A stretch of DNA of 64,000 nt. Origin: Candidatus Gastranaerophilales bacterium. Its GTDB lineage: Bacteria > Cyanobacteriota > Vampirovibrionia > Gastranaerophilales > Gastranaerophilaceae. This document shows positions 27,076 through 34,606 of the stretch, piece by piece. Each line of letters starts with the position of its first letter. Within the stretch, counting starts at the first letter, position 1. Both the position numbers and the translations under genes were made by a program. The DNA is taken from NCBI GenBank assembly GCA_944323035.1, contig CALUQY010000008.1, positions 23,696 to 87,695 on the forward strand, written 5' to 3'. The notes under the pieces were generated by a model. It worked only from the letters and a program-made list of their open reading frames with translations, searched no databases and had not been told where the DNA came from.

Positions 27076-27812
27076 TATAATACACTTTCTATTTCTTCAT
27101 AAATTTTCTGCATAGCTTCGACCCTGTTTTCAGCAGCAGTTACCGCACGGCCAATGACCAGATAATCCGCCCCTTCTTTTACCGCAAAAGCAGGTGTTGC
27201 AAGGCGTTTTTGATCGCCCTTCACAGACCACTCAGGACGAATTCCCGGACAGAGAACCTTAAAATCAGCCCCGCAGGCTTCTTTTATCCTTCCTGCCTCA
27301 AAAACAGATGCAACAACACCGGTTAGTCCGCTGTCTTTTGCAAGTTTTGCCAGAGTTTCAACATATTGAAGCGAACTTTGATTAATTTTCAATTCGTTTG
27401 CCAGAATTTCGTCACTAATACTTGTCAAAACCGTAACCGCCAGAATTGTCGGTTCTTTCATCCCGAGTTTTTTTGCGGTTTCGCGCGCACCCAACGCAGA
27501 TTGCTTCATCATTTCGCTTCCGCCAAGCGCGTGAAGATTGTAAAAAGTCGCGCCGGATTTTATAATATTTTCCGATGCTTTTTTAACAGTATTCGGAATA
27601 TCCAGCAGCTTAACATCAAAGAAAAATTCCGCGCCGATTTCCTTCATAAACTCAAAGACCTCACCGCCGTTTGCGGTATAAAATTGCAACCCGACTTTGA
27701 AAACGCCTACATAATCTTTCAATTCACGGATTAAAGCCTTTGCCTCTTCAACCGTATCAACATCAAGAGCAAGAACTATTTTTTCTTTAATCTTAGGATT
27801 TATTTTAAACAT
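27075..27812 (-). CDS. pyrF: Orotidine 5'-phosphate decarboxylase
   Basis: 245 aa. Catalyses OMP to UMP, the last step of the pathway. ALDVDTVEEA at the N-terminus and the catalytic DVKLLDIPNTV (D-x-K-x-x-D) are clear; CPGIRPE and DYLVIGRAVT bind the phosphate. Overlaps pyrC by 8 nt. Confidence 0.96.
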   Translation of the reverse strand: MFKINPKIKEKIVLALDVDTVEEAKALIRELKDYVGVFKVGLQFYTANGGEVFEFMKEIGAEFFFDVKLLDIPNTVKKASENIIKSGATFYNLHALGGSEMMKQSALGARETAKKLGMKEPTILAVTVLTSISDEILANELKINQSSLQYVETLAKLAKDSGLTGVVASVFEAGRIKEACGADFKVLCPGIRPEWSVKGDQKRLATPAFAVKEGADYLVIGRAVTAAENRVEAMQKIYEEIESVL

Positions 27813-28860
27813 ATTCAGACCTTTCTACCTTTCCATACAATATTTTACCCTCAAACGGCGTTATTTTCGCCTTAGTTTTAAATTCAGATGCATTAACGAC
27901 CCACTCTTTTCCTAAATCTATTTCCACTCTGCCAAACGGCTTAACGCCGATTATACGTGCAGGATTTTCAACCATTTTTTCTAATAATTGTTCCAGAGTC
28001 AAAAAGCCGGCACGCACCAGATTTGTATATCCGAGCGCAAAAGCGGTTTCAAAGCCGGCAATACCAAAAGGAGCCTCTTCAAACGGTTTCATTTTTTCTT
28101 CAATTGAATGCGGTGCATGATCCGTTGCGATTGCATCAATTGTTCCGTCTTGAAGCGCTGCTATCACGGCTTCAACGTCTGAGCGCGAACGCAGCGGCGG
28201 ATTCATTTTAAATCGAGCCTCATTATTTACTATATCCTCTTTGGAGAGCGAAAAATAATGCGGCGCGGTTTCACACGTGACATTCAAACCTTTTTTCTTT
28301 GCCGCACGGATAAGTTCAAGGGATTCTTTTGTTGAAATATGACAGAAATGCAATTCGGCACCTACTTCTTCAACAATTTTAAGCTCACGTTCTACCGCAG
28401 TGTATTCCGAACGGTTATCGTAAGGCGAAAACTCCGTATTTTCAGCATGCGACATCATCACCAGTCCGAGGAGCTTGCCTTCCTGAAGGATACGTTTGAA
28501 GGTTTCCATATTTTCAACAGGACGCCCGTCGTTAGAAAATGCAACTGCACCTGCTTTATGCAGAGCCTCAAAATCTACGCGTTCATCGCTATTCAAACCT
28601 TTTGTCATAGCACAAACCGGTAAGACTCTAACCCCGCCGATTTCAGCGGCACGCGCCTGAATATATTTTAAAGTTTCAATGTTATCACAGACGGGATTCG
28701 TGTTTGACATCGGACATATTATCCCGTAGCCGCCGGCTTTGGCAGCAGTCATGCCGGAGGAAATATCTTCCTTGTATTCATATCCGGGTTCGCGCAGGTG
28801 ACAATGGAGTTCCACGAACGCACTTGATATTAATCTATCACCTTTAAGTTCAAAAATCAC
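27805..28860 (-). CDS. pyrC: Dihydroorotase (short form)
   Basis: 351 aa, about 70 shorter than typical class I dihydroorotases. Zinc ligands are present: VELHCHLREPG, FCHISTKES, CETAPHY and ATDHAPH; SNTNPVCD binds substrate. The missing part is the N-terminal half of the small beta domain that usually precedes the HxH motif by about 45 residues; here only about 16 precede it. Four-nucleotide overlap with pyrB (ATGA-type) and no alternative upstream start in frame argue this is the real length. Closes carbamoyl aspartate to dihydroorotate. Confidence 0.93.
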   Translation of the reverse strand: MIFELKGDRLISSAFVELHCHLREPGYEYKEDISSGMTAAKAGGYGIICPMSNTNPVCDNIETLKYIQARAAEIGGVRVLPVCAMTKGLNSDERVDFEALHKAGAVAFSNDGRPVENMETFKRILQEGKLLGLVMMSHAENTEFSPYDNRSEYTAVERELKIVEEVGAELHFCHISTKESLELIRAAKKKGLNVTCETAPHYFSLSKEDIVNNEARFKMNPPLRSRSDVEAVIAALQDGTIDAIATDHAPHSIEEKMKPFEEAPFGIAGFETAFALGYTNLVRAGFLTLEQLLEKMVENPARIIGVKPFGRVEIDLGKEWVVNASEFKTKAKITPFEGKILYGKVERSEYV

Positions 28861-29753
28861 GAATTTTCCTCCGAATTAATCATCTCCAACACTGCCATTC
28901 TGACAAAAACACCGTTATGTGCCTGTTCTAAAATGATTTTTCCCCTTTCGCTGTCCAGAAGTTCTGATGTTATTTCCACCCCGCGGTTAACCGGCCCCGG
29001 GTGCATTAACAATGCGTTCGGCGCATAGTTATTAAGGATTTCAGAATTAAGCTGATATTTATCAATATAATTTTGCGCATCAAACGCGCCCTCAAGCCGT
29101 TCTTTTTGAACCCGCAGAAGCATTACAACATCAGCGCCTTTAATCCCTTCTAATGAATCATGGTAACTGACCGGAAAATCTGTTTTTGCTGGTTTAAAAT
29201 ACGCCGGAGCGACAGCATGAAGTCTTGCGCCGAATTTCGACAACAGCGCGAAATTAGATTTTGCAACGCGCGAATGCACAATATCGCCGATTATACAAAC
29301 CTTTTTGCCCGCAACAGTTCCCAGTTTTTCCTTCATTGTAAAATAATCCAGCAGAGCCTGTGTCGGATGCGCCGTAACCCCGTCACCCGCATTAACAAAT
29401 GATAGCGGAGAAGCTAATTCTTTCAACGAACTGTCAATAAAACCGTCCTCTCTTGTGCGGACAATTACGGTATCAATTCCGATTGCCTTCAAATTATCAA
29501 ACGTATCTTTGCGCGATTCACCCTTAGAAAGAGAGGAACTTGCACCGTCAAAATGGATTACATTCATCCCAAGTCTTTGAGAAGCAAGCTCAAAAGAAAT
29601 TTTTGTCCTTGTCGAATTCTCAAAAAACATCATGCAGGCTGTTTTGCCGGCAACAGAAGATTGACGCACACCAGTTTTAAACTCCTGCGCGAGTTCAATA
29701 ATCCTCTCGATTTCCGACTTTTCCAGACGTTTGATATCAATTAAATTCTTCAT
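28857..29753 (-). CDS. pyrB: Aspartate carbamoyltransferase, catalytic subunit
   Basis: 298 aa. Carbamoyl-phosphate loop FFENSTRTKISFELA, the HPTQALLDYFT motif, and the LMHPGPVNRGVEI aspartate-binding segment. No pyrI regulatory subunit is next to it, so it is probably unregulated by nucleotides at the enzyme level. Follows pyrE by one base. Confidence 0.96.
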   Translation of the reverse strand: MKNLIDIKRLEKSEIERIIELAQEFKTGVRQSSVAGKTACMMFFENSTRTKISFELASQRLGMNVIHFDGASSSLSKGESRKDTFDNLKAIGIDTVIVRTREDGFIDSSLKELASPLSFVNAGDGVTAHPTQALLDYFTMKEKLGTVAGKKVCIIGDIVHSRVAKSNFALLSKFGARLHAVAPAYFKPAKTDFPVSYHDSLEGIKGADVVMLLRVQKERLEGAFDAQNYIDKYQLNSEILNNYAPNALLMHPGPVNRGVEITSELLDSERGKIILEQAHNGVFVRMAVLEMINSEENS

Positions 29754-29754
29754 A

Positions 29755-30327
29755 TTAACCTGCCACCGTTGTTCTGCTGCCCGGTTTTACAAGCGGCAAG
29801 CCTTCTTTACATAACGGACAATTTTCAGGTTCGTAAGTAACCGGATCAATTTGGAGCAGCGACTTAATATTTAACCCTGTTCTTCCGCAGGTTCTGTCTA
29901 CAATACAACCGACAGCGGCAATTTCCACTTCAAACTCTTTCAAAGCCTCAATTGTTTCGTGAATTGTTTTGGCAGTCGTAATTACATCCTCCATAATCAC
30001 AACTTTTTCACCTTTTTTAAGGCTGTATCCGCGGCGAAGCTGCATAATTCCGTCTTTTCTTTCAACGAAAAGATTCCTTTTTCCCGTCTGCTTAGCGGTT
30101 TCGTACCCGATAATTACAGCCCCGATAGCAGGCGCAACAACCGTATCAAATTCAACATCTTTCAACTGCTCCGCAATCATTTTTGCAATCTTTTCAACGA
30201 TTGGCGGATACTGGTACAATTTCGCACACTGAAAATAAATATCCGAATGCAAGCCGGATGTCAGACAAAAATGCCCCCTTAAAACGCCTTCTGCCGATTC
30301 TAACAATTCTAAAACTTCATTACTCAT
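29755..30327 (-). CDS. pyrE: Orotate phosphoribosyltransferase
   Basis: 190 aa from ATG 30327, which has AAAGG upstream; a frame extension to 30372 runs into a dispersed repeat and is rejected. PRPP-binding motif VVIMEDVITTAKT and FVERKDG. The C-terminal Cys-containing tail (CPLCKEGLPLVKPGSR) is typical of one bacterial PyrE branch. Adds ribose phosphate to orotate. Confidence 0.95.
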   Translation of the reverse strand: MSNEVLELLESAEGVLRGHFCLTSGLHSDIYFQCAKLYQYPPIVEKIAKMIAEQLKDVEFDTVVAPAIGAVIIGYETAKQTGKRNLFVERKDGIMQLRRGYSLKKGEKVVIMEDVITTAKTIHETIEALKEFEVEIAAVGCIVDRTCGRTGLNIKSLLQIDPVTYEPENCPLCKEGLPLVKPGSRTTVAG

Positions 30328-30352
30328 GCTCTTAACCTTTCTTTTAATCATA

Positions 30353-30418
30353 TTTAGACAGCGCAGCCACACACGCCTCGCGGTTCAGCGAGGCGAAAAG
30401 TGGCGGAGTACTGCTTTT
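30353..30418 (-). repeat. Dispersed element type I, partial copy inside the pyr operon
   Basis: Half copy (TTAGACAGCGCAGCC ... GGCGGAGTACTGCTTTTA) filling the pyrD-pyrE gap. It enters the pyrD frame and supplies its last codons. Confidence 0.85.
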
Positions 30419-31311
30419 AATTCTTCTAATGTTCTAAACCCGTTTTCTTCCATAAATGCGCTCAATTCATCAATAATCCGCACGGAAATATCAGGAGTGG
30501 TAAAATTTGCGGTACCGATTTGAACAGCATCAGCGCCAACCGCAAAGAATTCCAAAACATCCTGCATCGACGCAATACCGCCAAGCCCGATAACCGGAAT
30601 ATCAAGAACCGATTTCAAGCGGTTTACCACACCGAGTGCCACCGGTTTAACAGCCATGCCGGAAAACCCGCCTATAACCTGTTCACGATAAAATTTTCCA
30701 TTTTTAAATGACAACTTCATCCCCAGCCCTTTAAGTGTATTAATTGCAGAAACCGCATCCGCACCGTTTTCCTGCGCCGCAAGCGCAATGTCCTCAATCC
30801 GCGTAACATTCGGCGTAAGTTTTACTATCAAACATCCGTTATAAACCTCGCGGACAGATTTAACGAGCTCACCCAGCGTTCTTGCGTCCGTGCCGAACTC
30901 AAGGCAACCTGATTTAACATTCGGACAGGAAACATTCAATTCTACTGCATGGATTTTATTAGCATCGCAAATCCTTGCAAGTTCCACATACTCATCCATG
31001 CCGGAGCCTGCCAGATTTACAACAAAATCTATATTTTTCTTACGCAAAACCGGTAATTTATCAGATATAAACTTTTCAATCCCGACATTTTCAAGCCCGA
31101 TTGAATTTATCATGCCGGAGGTCACTTCAATAACCCTGTTCCACGAATTACCCGGACGGGGTTTTAAAGAAATCGCCTTTGTCACAACTGCACCAAGCCT
31201 TGAAACATCAATAAAATCTTCAAATTCATCCGCATACCCGAAGGTTCCGGACGCCGTCATAATCGGATTTTTCAGAAAAAGTTTTTCTTTTTTTACCGAC
31301 AAATCTACCAT
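30385..31311 (-). CDS. pyrD: Dihydroorotate dehydrogenase B, catalytic subunit
   Basis: 308 aa class 1B FMN enzyme that works with PyrK and NAD+. MTASGTFGYADEF at the start, the ELNVSCPNVKSG segment with the catalytic Cys, GGFSGMAVKPVAL and GLGGIASMQD for FMN phosphate. The last about ten residues (KAVLRHFSPR) are translated from a dispersed repeat rather than family sequence. Overlaps pyrK by 7 nt. Confidence 0.96.
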   Translation of the reverse strand: MVDLSVKKEKLFLKNPIMTASGTFGYADEFEDFIDVSRLGAVVTKAISLKPRPGNSWNRVIEVTSGMINSIGLENVGIEKFISDKLPVLRKKNIDFVVNLAGSGMDEYVELARICDANKIHAVELNVSCPNVKSGCLEFGTDARTLGELVKSVREVYNGCLIVKLTPNVTRIEDIALAAQENGADAVSAINTLKGLGMKLSFKNGKFYREQVIGGFSGMAVKPVALGVVNRLKSVLDIPVIGLGGIASMQDVLEFFAVGADAVQIGTANFTTPDISVRIIDELSAFMEENGFRTLEELKAVLRHFSPR

Positions 31312-32093
31312 ACGACCTCCTCACCTAAAAATACCGGCCCGTCTTTGCAAACAGAAGCGTTTTCAAGTTTCCCGTTTTTATTAAGCGTAATAACGCACCC
31401 GCGACATACGCCGATAGAGCATGCCATTGTTTTTTCCATAGCGACTTCGCACGGGATGTCATGCGCTTTCGCAATTTCCGAAGTCAGTTTCAATACAATA
31501 TGCGGTCCGCAAACACAAATTCTATCCGGCTGATACTCTCTTATCTCTTCCTCCAGGAAGTCAATAATACTTCCTTTTCCCTGTCCCCCGCCGGAGCCGT
31601 CATCAGTTGAGATAAAATCTATTTCATCTTTAAGACATGCCGGAATTTCATCCGCATTCTGAAAACCTGCAATAAGCCTCGGCGCGTCATTAAGATACTT
31701 TTTTAGATAATAAACAGGAGCGACACCAACACCCGCTCCCACAAGTAATATTTTTTCATTATTCAAAGAAAAACCGTTCCCCATAGCCCCAATAAAATCA
31801 ACGGTATCGCCGACTTTTAATGCAGAAATATACGCCGTACCGTCACCCTTTTTCTTAAATAAAAGGCTAATCACACCGTAATCCGGAGCCGTTGAACAGT
31901 TACCCTTTGCAAAATTCATAATGCTAAAAGGCCGGCGCATTGTATGCCCGTCACACAGAATTGATATAAACTGTCCCGGCTTAGATGAAAAATCAGGAGC
32001 CGTTTTAATCTTAATCAAAAACATTTCATTTGCCACGCGCTCAATATGCGTAACTTTCCCTTTATTCATTTTCTTCAGTTTTTCGATTGTCAT
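31305..32093 (-). CDS. pyrK: Dihydroorotate dehydrogenase B, electron transfer subunit
   Basis: 262 aa. FAD-binding ferredoxin-reductase fold (KPGQFISILC, RRPFSIMN), NAD-binding LLVGAGVGVAPVYYLKKYL, and the [2Fe-2S] ligands CSIGVCRGC...C near the C-terminus. Passes electrons from PyrD to NAD+. First gene of the operon; ATG 32093 has AAGGGG at good spacing. Confidence 0.96.
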   Translation of the reverse strand: MTIEKLKKMNKGKVTHIERVANEMFLIKIKTAPDFSSKPGQFISILCDGHTMRRPFSIMNFAKGNCSTAPDYGVISLLFKKKGDGTAYISALKVGDTVDFIGAMGNGFSLNNEKILLVGAGVGVAPVYYLKKYLNDAPRLIAGFQNADEIPACLKDEIDFISTDDGSGGGQGKGSIIDFLEEEIREYQPDRICVCGPHIVLKLTSEIAKAHDIPCEVAMEKTMACSIGVCRGCVITLNKNGKLENASVCKDGPVFLGEEVVW

Positions 32094-32116
32094 CTATACC
32101 CCTTAAGCAATATCAG

Positions 32117-32232
32117 TAAAGCAGTTCTCCGCCACTTTCGCCCCGCTGAACCGCGGGCCGCGCGTGGCTGCGCTGTCTAATACACCACTCAAAAGGCTCG
32201 CTCACGTTCCTTATCGCAAGCCTTTTTCGGGC
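32117..32232 (-). repeat. Dispersed element type I, full copy in the pyr leader
   Basis: Reverse-orientation match to the 6272-6388 copy over its whole length, including GATAAGGAACGTGAGCGAGCC and GGCGGAGAACTGCTTTA. It lies between the pyr leader hairpin and pyrK, so it should be transcribed in the operon's 5' leader. Confidence 0.85.
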
Positions 32233-32237
32233 AAAAA

Positions 32238-32267
32238 AAGAGGAAAGTAAATACTTTCCCCTTTTTT
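32238..32267 (-). terminator. Candidate pyr attenuator hairpin
   Basis: On the minus strand GGGGAAAGT-ATTT-ACTTTCCTC is followed by seven T, a good intrinsic terminator placed between the only good upstream promoter and pyrK. Symmetric enough to work on both strands. Confidence 0.65.
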
Positions 32268-32270
32268 TGG

Positions 32271-32318
32271 TTAGAAAATTTTTATTATATAAAAATATGC
32301 TAAACTTTTTCGTTTCAT
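32271..32318 (-). CDS. Candidate 15-codon pyr leader peptide
   Basis: ATG at 32318 with AAAGG six bases upstream encodes MKRKSLAYFYIIKIF and stops at 32271, three bases before the attenuator hairpin. The 3' half is U-rich on the transcript. The layout matches pyrBI-type attenuation, in which ribosome position relative to a U-rich pause controls the terminator. It is short and could be chance. Confidence 0.4.
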   Translation of the reverse strand: MKRKSLAYFYIIKIF

Positions 32319-32334
32319 TTTACACCTTTATTAT

Positions 32335-32363
32335 ATTATCTGCAAAGTCCAAGATATAGTCAA
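32335..32363 (-). promoter_or_regulatory. Candidate pyr operon promoter
   Basis: Minus strand TTGACT (32363-32358), 17 bp, GATAAT (32340-32335). The expected start at about 32328 would give a very short leader before the candidate peptide. Confidence 0.5.
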
Positions 32364-32397
32364 GGGAATATTAACGAATTTGTATTAAAAATTAATA

Positions 32398-32426
32398 TTG
32401 ACAATAATGTGTGTTTATCATATTAT
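32398..32426 (+). promoter_or_regulatory. Promoter for tRNA-Leu(UAA)
   Basis: TTGACA (32398-32403), 17 bp, TATTAT (32421-32426), 19 nt before the tRNA. Confidence 0.8.
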
Positions 32427-32445
32427 GAACTCACGCGCAAAGCCT

Positions 32446-32531
32446 GCTCTAGTGGCGGAATCGGTAGACGCGTTGGACTTAAAATCCAATCGGGAGCAAT
32501 CTCGGTGCCAGTTCAAGTCTGGCCTGGAGCA
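32446..32531 (+). tRNA. tRNA-Leu(UAA)
   Basis: Acceptor GCTCTAG pairs with CTGGAGC (one G-U); anticodon stem TTGGA/TCCAA encloses CTTAAAA, anticodon TAA; long variable arm CGGGAGCAATCTCGG. Discriminator A, no encoded CCA. The anticodon loop is uninterrupted, so the group I intron found in many cyanobacterial tRNA-Leu(UAA) genes is absent. Confidence 0.96.
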
Positions 32532-32536
32532 AATAA

Positions 32537-32566
32537 AAAGACTCATGTTTGTGGGTCTTTTTTTTA
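32537..32566 (+). terminator. Terminator after tRNA-Leu(UAA)
   Basis: AGACTCA - TGTTTG - TGGGTCT hairpin with a run of T. Confidence 0.85.
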
Positions 32567-32567
32567 T

Positions 32568-33938
32568 TTATTGAACACTTTCAACACTCTCAAATTCCTG
32601 CAGCTTAGCGTCAAGAGAATCAATCTGAGTGTTTAGCTTTTCTATTTGCTTTTGTTCTTTTTCTATTGTTTTTTCTAACTCTTTTATCTTTTCTTCACGG
32701 TATTTTTCAACCGCATCGTTGTAAGTCGTTGAACCCTTAAATTTCTTTAAGCGATTATATTCTTTGATATTTTCACGATATTCTTTATCAATCGCCTCTA
32801 ACTCTGCTTTATAATCTACTTCGCACTGTTTATAATATTCTTTTTCAGCTTCTTTTTGTTGTTTTTTATGTTTTTTGTCCAGTTTTTTAAGTTGTTTTTC
32901 TTCCGATTCCACCATAGTATAAGGAACAACACCGGATTTAACGATTTTAAAACCGCTTTGAGAAATAGGGATATCAATATTTTCAAACGAAATCAAGCGG
33001 GTTTGTTCCCTATTGATATCAATACTCCACACGCCAAGGAATACAGGTTTTCCGCCGGTATAGGCATAAGCAGTACAGACAATTCTATCCGGATTTTCAA
33101 CACTAAATCCGAGCGGTACAATATCCCAGCGTTTATCCTGAAGCGGCAGACCGCGATATGTAGTCCAGTGATAAGTTATTGCATCGCGAATTTCAGACAA
33201 TTCTCTGGCTTCTTTGATAGTAAAATCATAAATCCATGCATTTGTCTGCCATATACCATCAAACGAATTGCCTATTTTTTCTTTAACGAGAAGCTTTGTA
33301 CCGTCAGCGGAAAAATCCACAGGAGTAAGTGTGCGGAAAGTCGCAAAGTTATCAATTCTCTTGCTTGTTTCCATTAAAGGTTTTTCTGTTCTGTTTGAGG
33401 TGTGAGCTTTTAAAATTCTGTCGAGTTCGGTTTCTTTAGGGTCAAGCGGAATTTCAAAGAGTTCGGCAGAAGTTGACGCGCTGTCGGGCGAATAATAAAT
33501 TGCTGCATACACGAGTTTTGTAAAATCAGGAGAAACAATTCCCTGCGCATTCTGCTGTTTTTCGCGGTAAAAATTTTTCTTTAGGGAAAGCTCTACGCTC
33601 CCCGGCGGGTCATTATAACGAACAATTTTATAAGTCGGCTGCGGAACGTACTTCATCTCAGACAGAACCGGCACTTCCGGAATTTCTATCGGCTTTAATT
33701 CATCCGGAGTTTCAGGGTTTTTATGCTTAGCCAGACGTTCGTATTCTTCAACTGTCATCTTGCCGGACGGAAGTCTGTCCTCTTTTGCTTTTTCATACTT
33801 TTTTTTCGCATCACGCTTTTTGACATCACGCAAATAAGCCTCGTTGCGTTTGGTATAGTCTTTTGTTGGAAATAGACCGGCAAAAGCAAAATTAGAACTC
33901 AAAACAAGTGCCAAAAACAGTGCAAAAAATCTGAACAT
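32568..33938 (-). CDS. Secreted protein with beta-rich middle and C-terminal coiled coil
   Basis: 456 aa. Signal peptide MFRFFALFLALVLSSNFAFA (1-20) with likely cleavage after AFA. Residues about 20-60 are very basic. Residues 100-330 contain short repeated strands of the type DFSADGTKLLV and SPDFTKLVYAA that recall beta-propeller blades. Residues 335-450 are a long charged coiled coil (KKLDKKHKKQQKEAEKEYY and later EKTIEKEQKQIEKLNTQID). No catalytic motif is visible. It lies 2 nt after a LuxR-type regulator gene, so it is likely cotranscribed with the two-component pair. Function unknown. Confidence 0.7.
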   Translation of the reverse strand: MFRFFALFLALVLSSNFAFAGLFPTKDYTKRNEAYLRDVKKRDAKKKYEKAKEDRLPSGKMTVEEYERLAKHKNPETPDELKPIEIPEVPVLSEMKYVPQPTYKIVRYNDPPGSVELSLKKNFYREKQQNAQGIVSPDFTKLVYAAIYYSPDSASTSAELFEIPLDPKETELDRILKAHTSNRTEKPLMETSKRIDNFATFRTLTPVDFSADGTKLLVKEKIGNSFDGIWQTNAWIYDFTIKEARELSEIRDAITYHWTTYRGLPLQDKRWDIVPLGFSVENPDRIVCTAYAYTGGKPVFLGVWSIDINREQTRLISFENIDIPISQSGFKIVKSGVVPYTMVESEEKQLKKLDKKHKKQQKEAEKEYYKQCEVDYKAELEAIDKEYRENIKEYNRLKKFKGSTTYNDAVEKYREEKIKELEKTIEKEQKQIEKLNTQIDSLDAKLQEFESVESVQ

Positions 33939-33940
33939 CT

Positions 33941-34606
33941 TTAAACAAGACCCTCTTGCATAGCCATACTGATAGCTTTCGAACGGCTTTTTACATAAAG
34001 TTTTTGTAAAATACTGTGGACATGGGTTTTAGTTGTTGAAATAGAAATTACTAACTTTTCCGAAATCTGCGGGTTTGAATAACCGTCAACGATAAGCGAC
34101 AAAACTTCCATTTCACGTTCAGTCAATCCGTAAAGGTTTTTACCGAGTTTATAATTTATCTCACCTTTCTTTTCCGGAACAATTGCAGTCTTTTTAATAT
34201 TTGAAAGAACAACTTTTGCGATAACCGGATCAAGCCATGCAACGCCCTGACTTACGGCAAGAACGGCAGAAGTTGTCTGTTCGGAAGATGAACCTTTTGT
34301 AATATATCCGTCTGCACCGGCCTGAAAAGAATCAATTATATCATCTTCATCCTCGCGGGAAGTGTACATCAAAACCTTAATATTCGGATTAACTTCTTTT
34401 ATCTTACGGGTAGCATCAATTCCGTCAATAGTCGGAAGCCCGATGTCCATAACCACTAAATCAGGGTTAAGCTCAAGCGCCTTATCAACACCTTCCTGAC
34501 CGTCAGCGACCATGCCGGCAACTTCAATATTCGGGCAATTGCCAAGAATAACCGACAACCCTAACCTCGTCATATCATGATCTTCTACTATTAAAACCTT
34601 AGCCAT
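33941..34606 (-). CDS. NarL/FixJ-family response regulator
   Basis: 221 aa. Receiver domain 1-120 with acidic pair ED (8-9), phospho-acceptor Asp54 in VVMDIGLP, Thr/Ser in MYTSRED and conserved Lys in GYITKGSS. C-terminal LuxR-type helix-turn-helix at about 150-221 (LTEREMEVLSLIVDGYSNPQIS, TTKTHVHSIL). Partner of the histidine kinase upstream, whose coding end it overlaps by 8 nt. Targets unknown. Confidence 0.93.
   Translation of the reverse strand: MAKVLIVEDHDMTRLGLSVILGNCPNIEVAGMVADGQEGVDKALELNPDLVVMDIGLPTIDGIDATRKIKEVNPNIKVLMYTSREDEDDIIDSFQAGADGYITKGSSSEQTTSAVLAVSQGVAWLDPVIAKVVLSNIKKTAIVPEKKGEINYKLGKNLYGLTEREMEVLSLIVDGYSNPQISEKLVISISTTKTHVHSILQKLYVKSRSKAISMAMQEGLV

Noticed and set aside
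32409..32636. 75-codon frame over tRNA-Leu(UAA)
   Set aside because: It overlaps the tRNA and its terminator.
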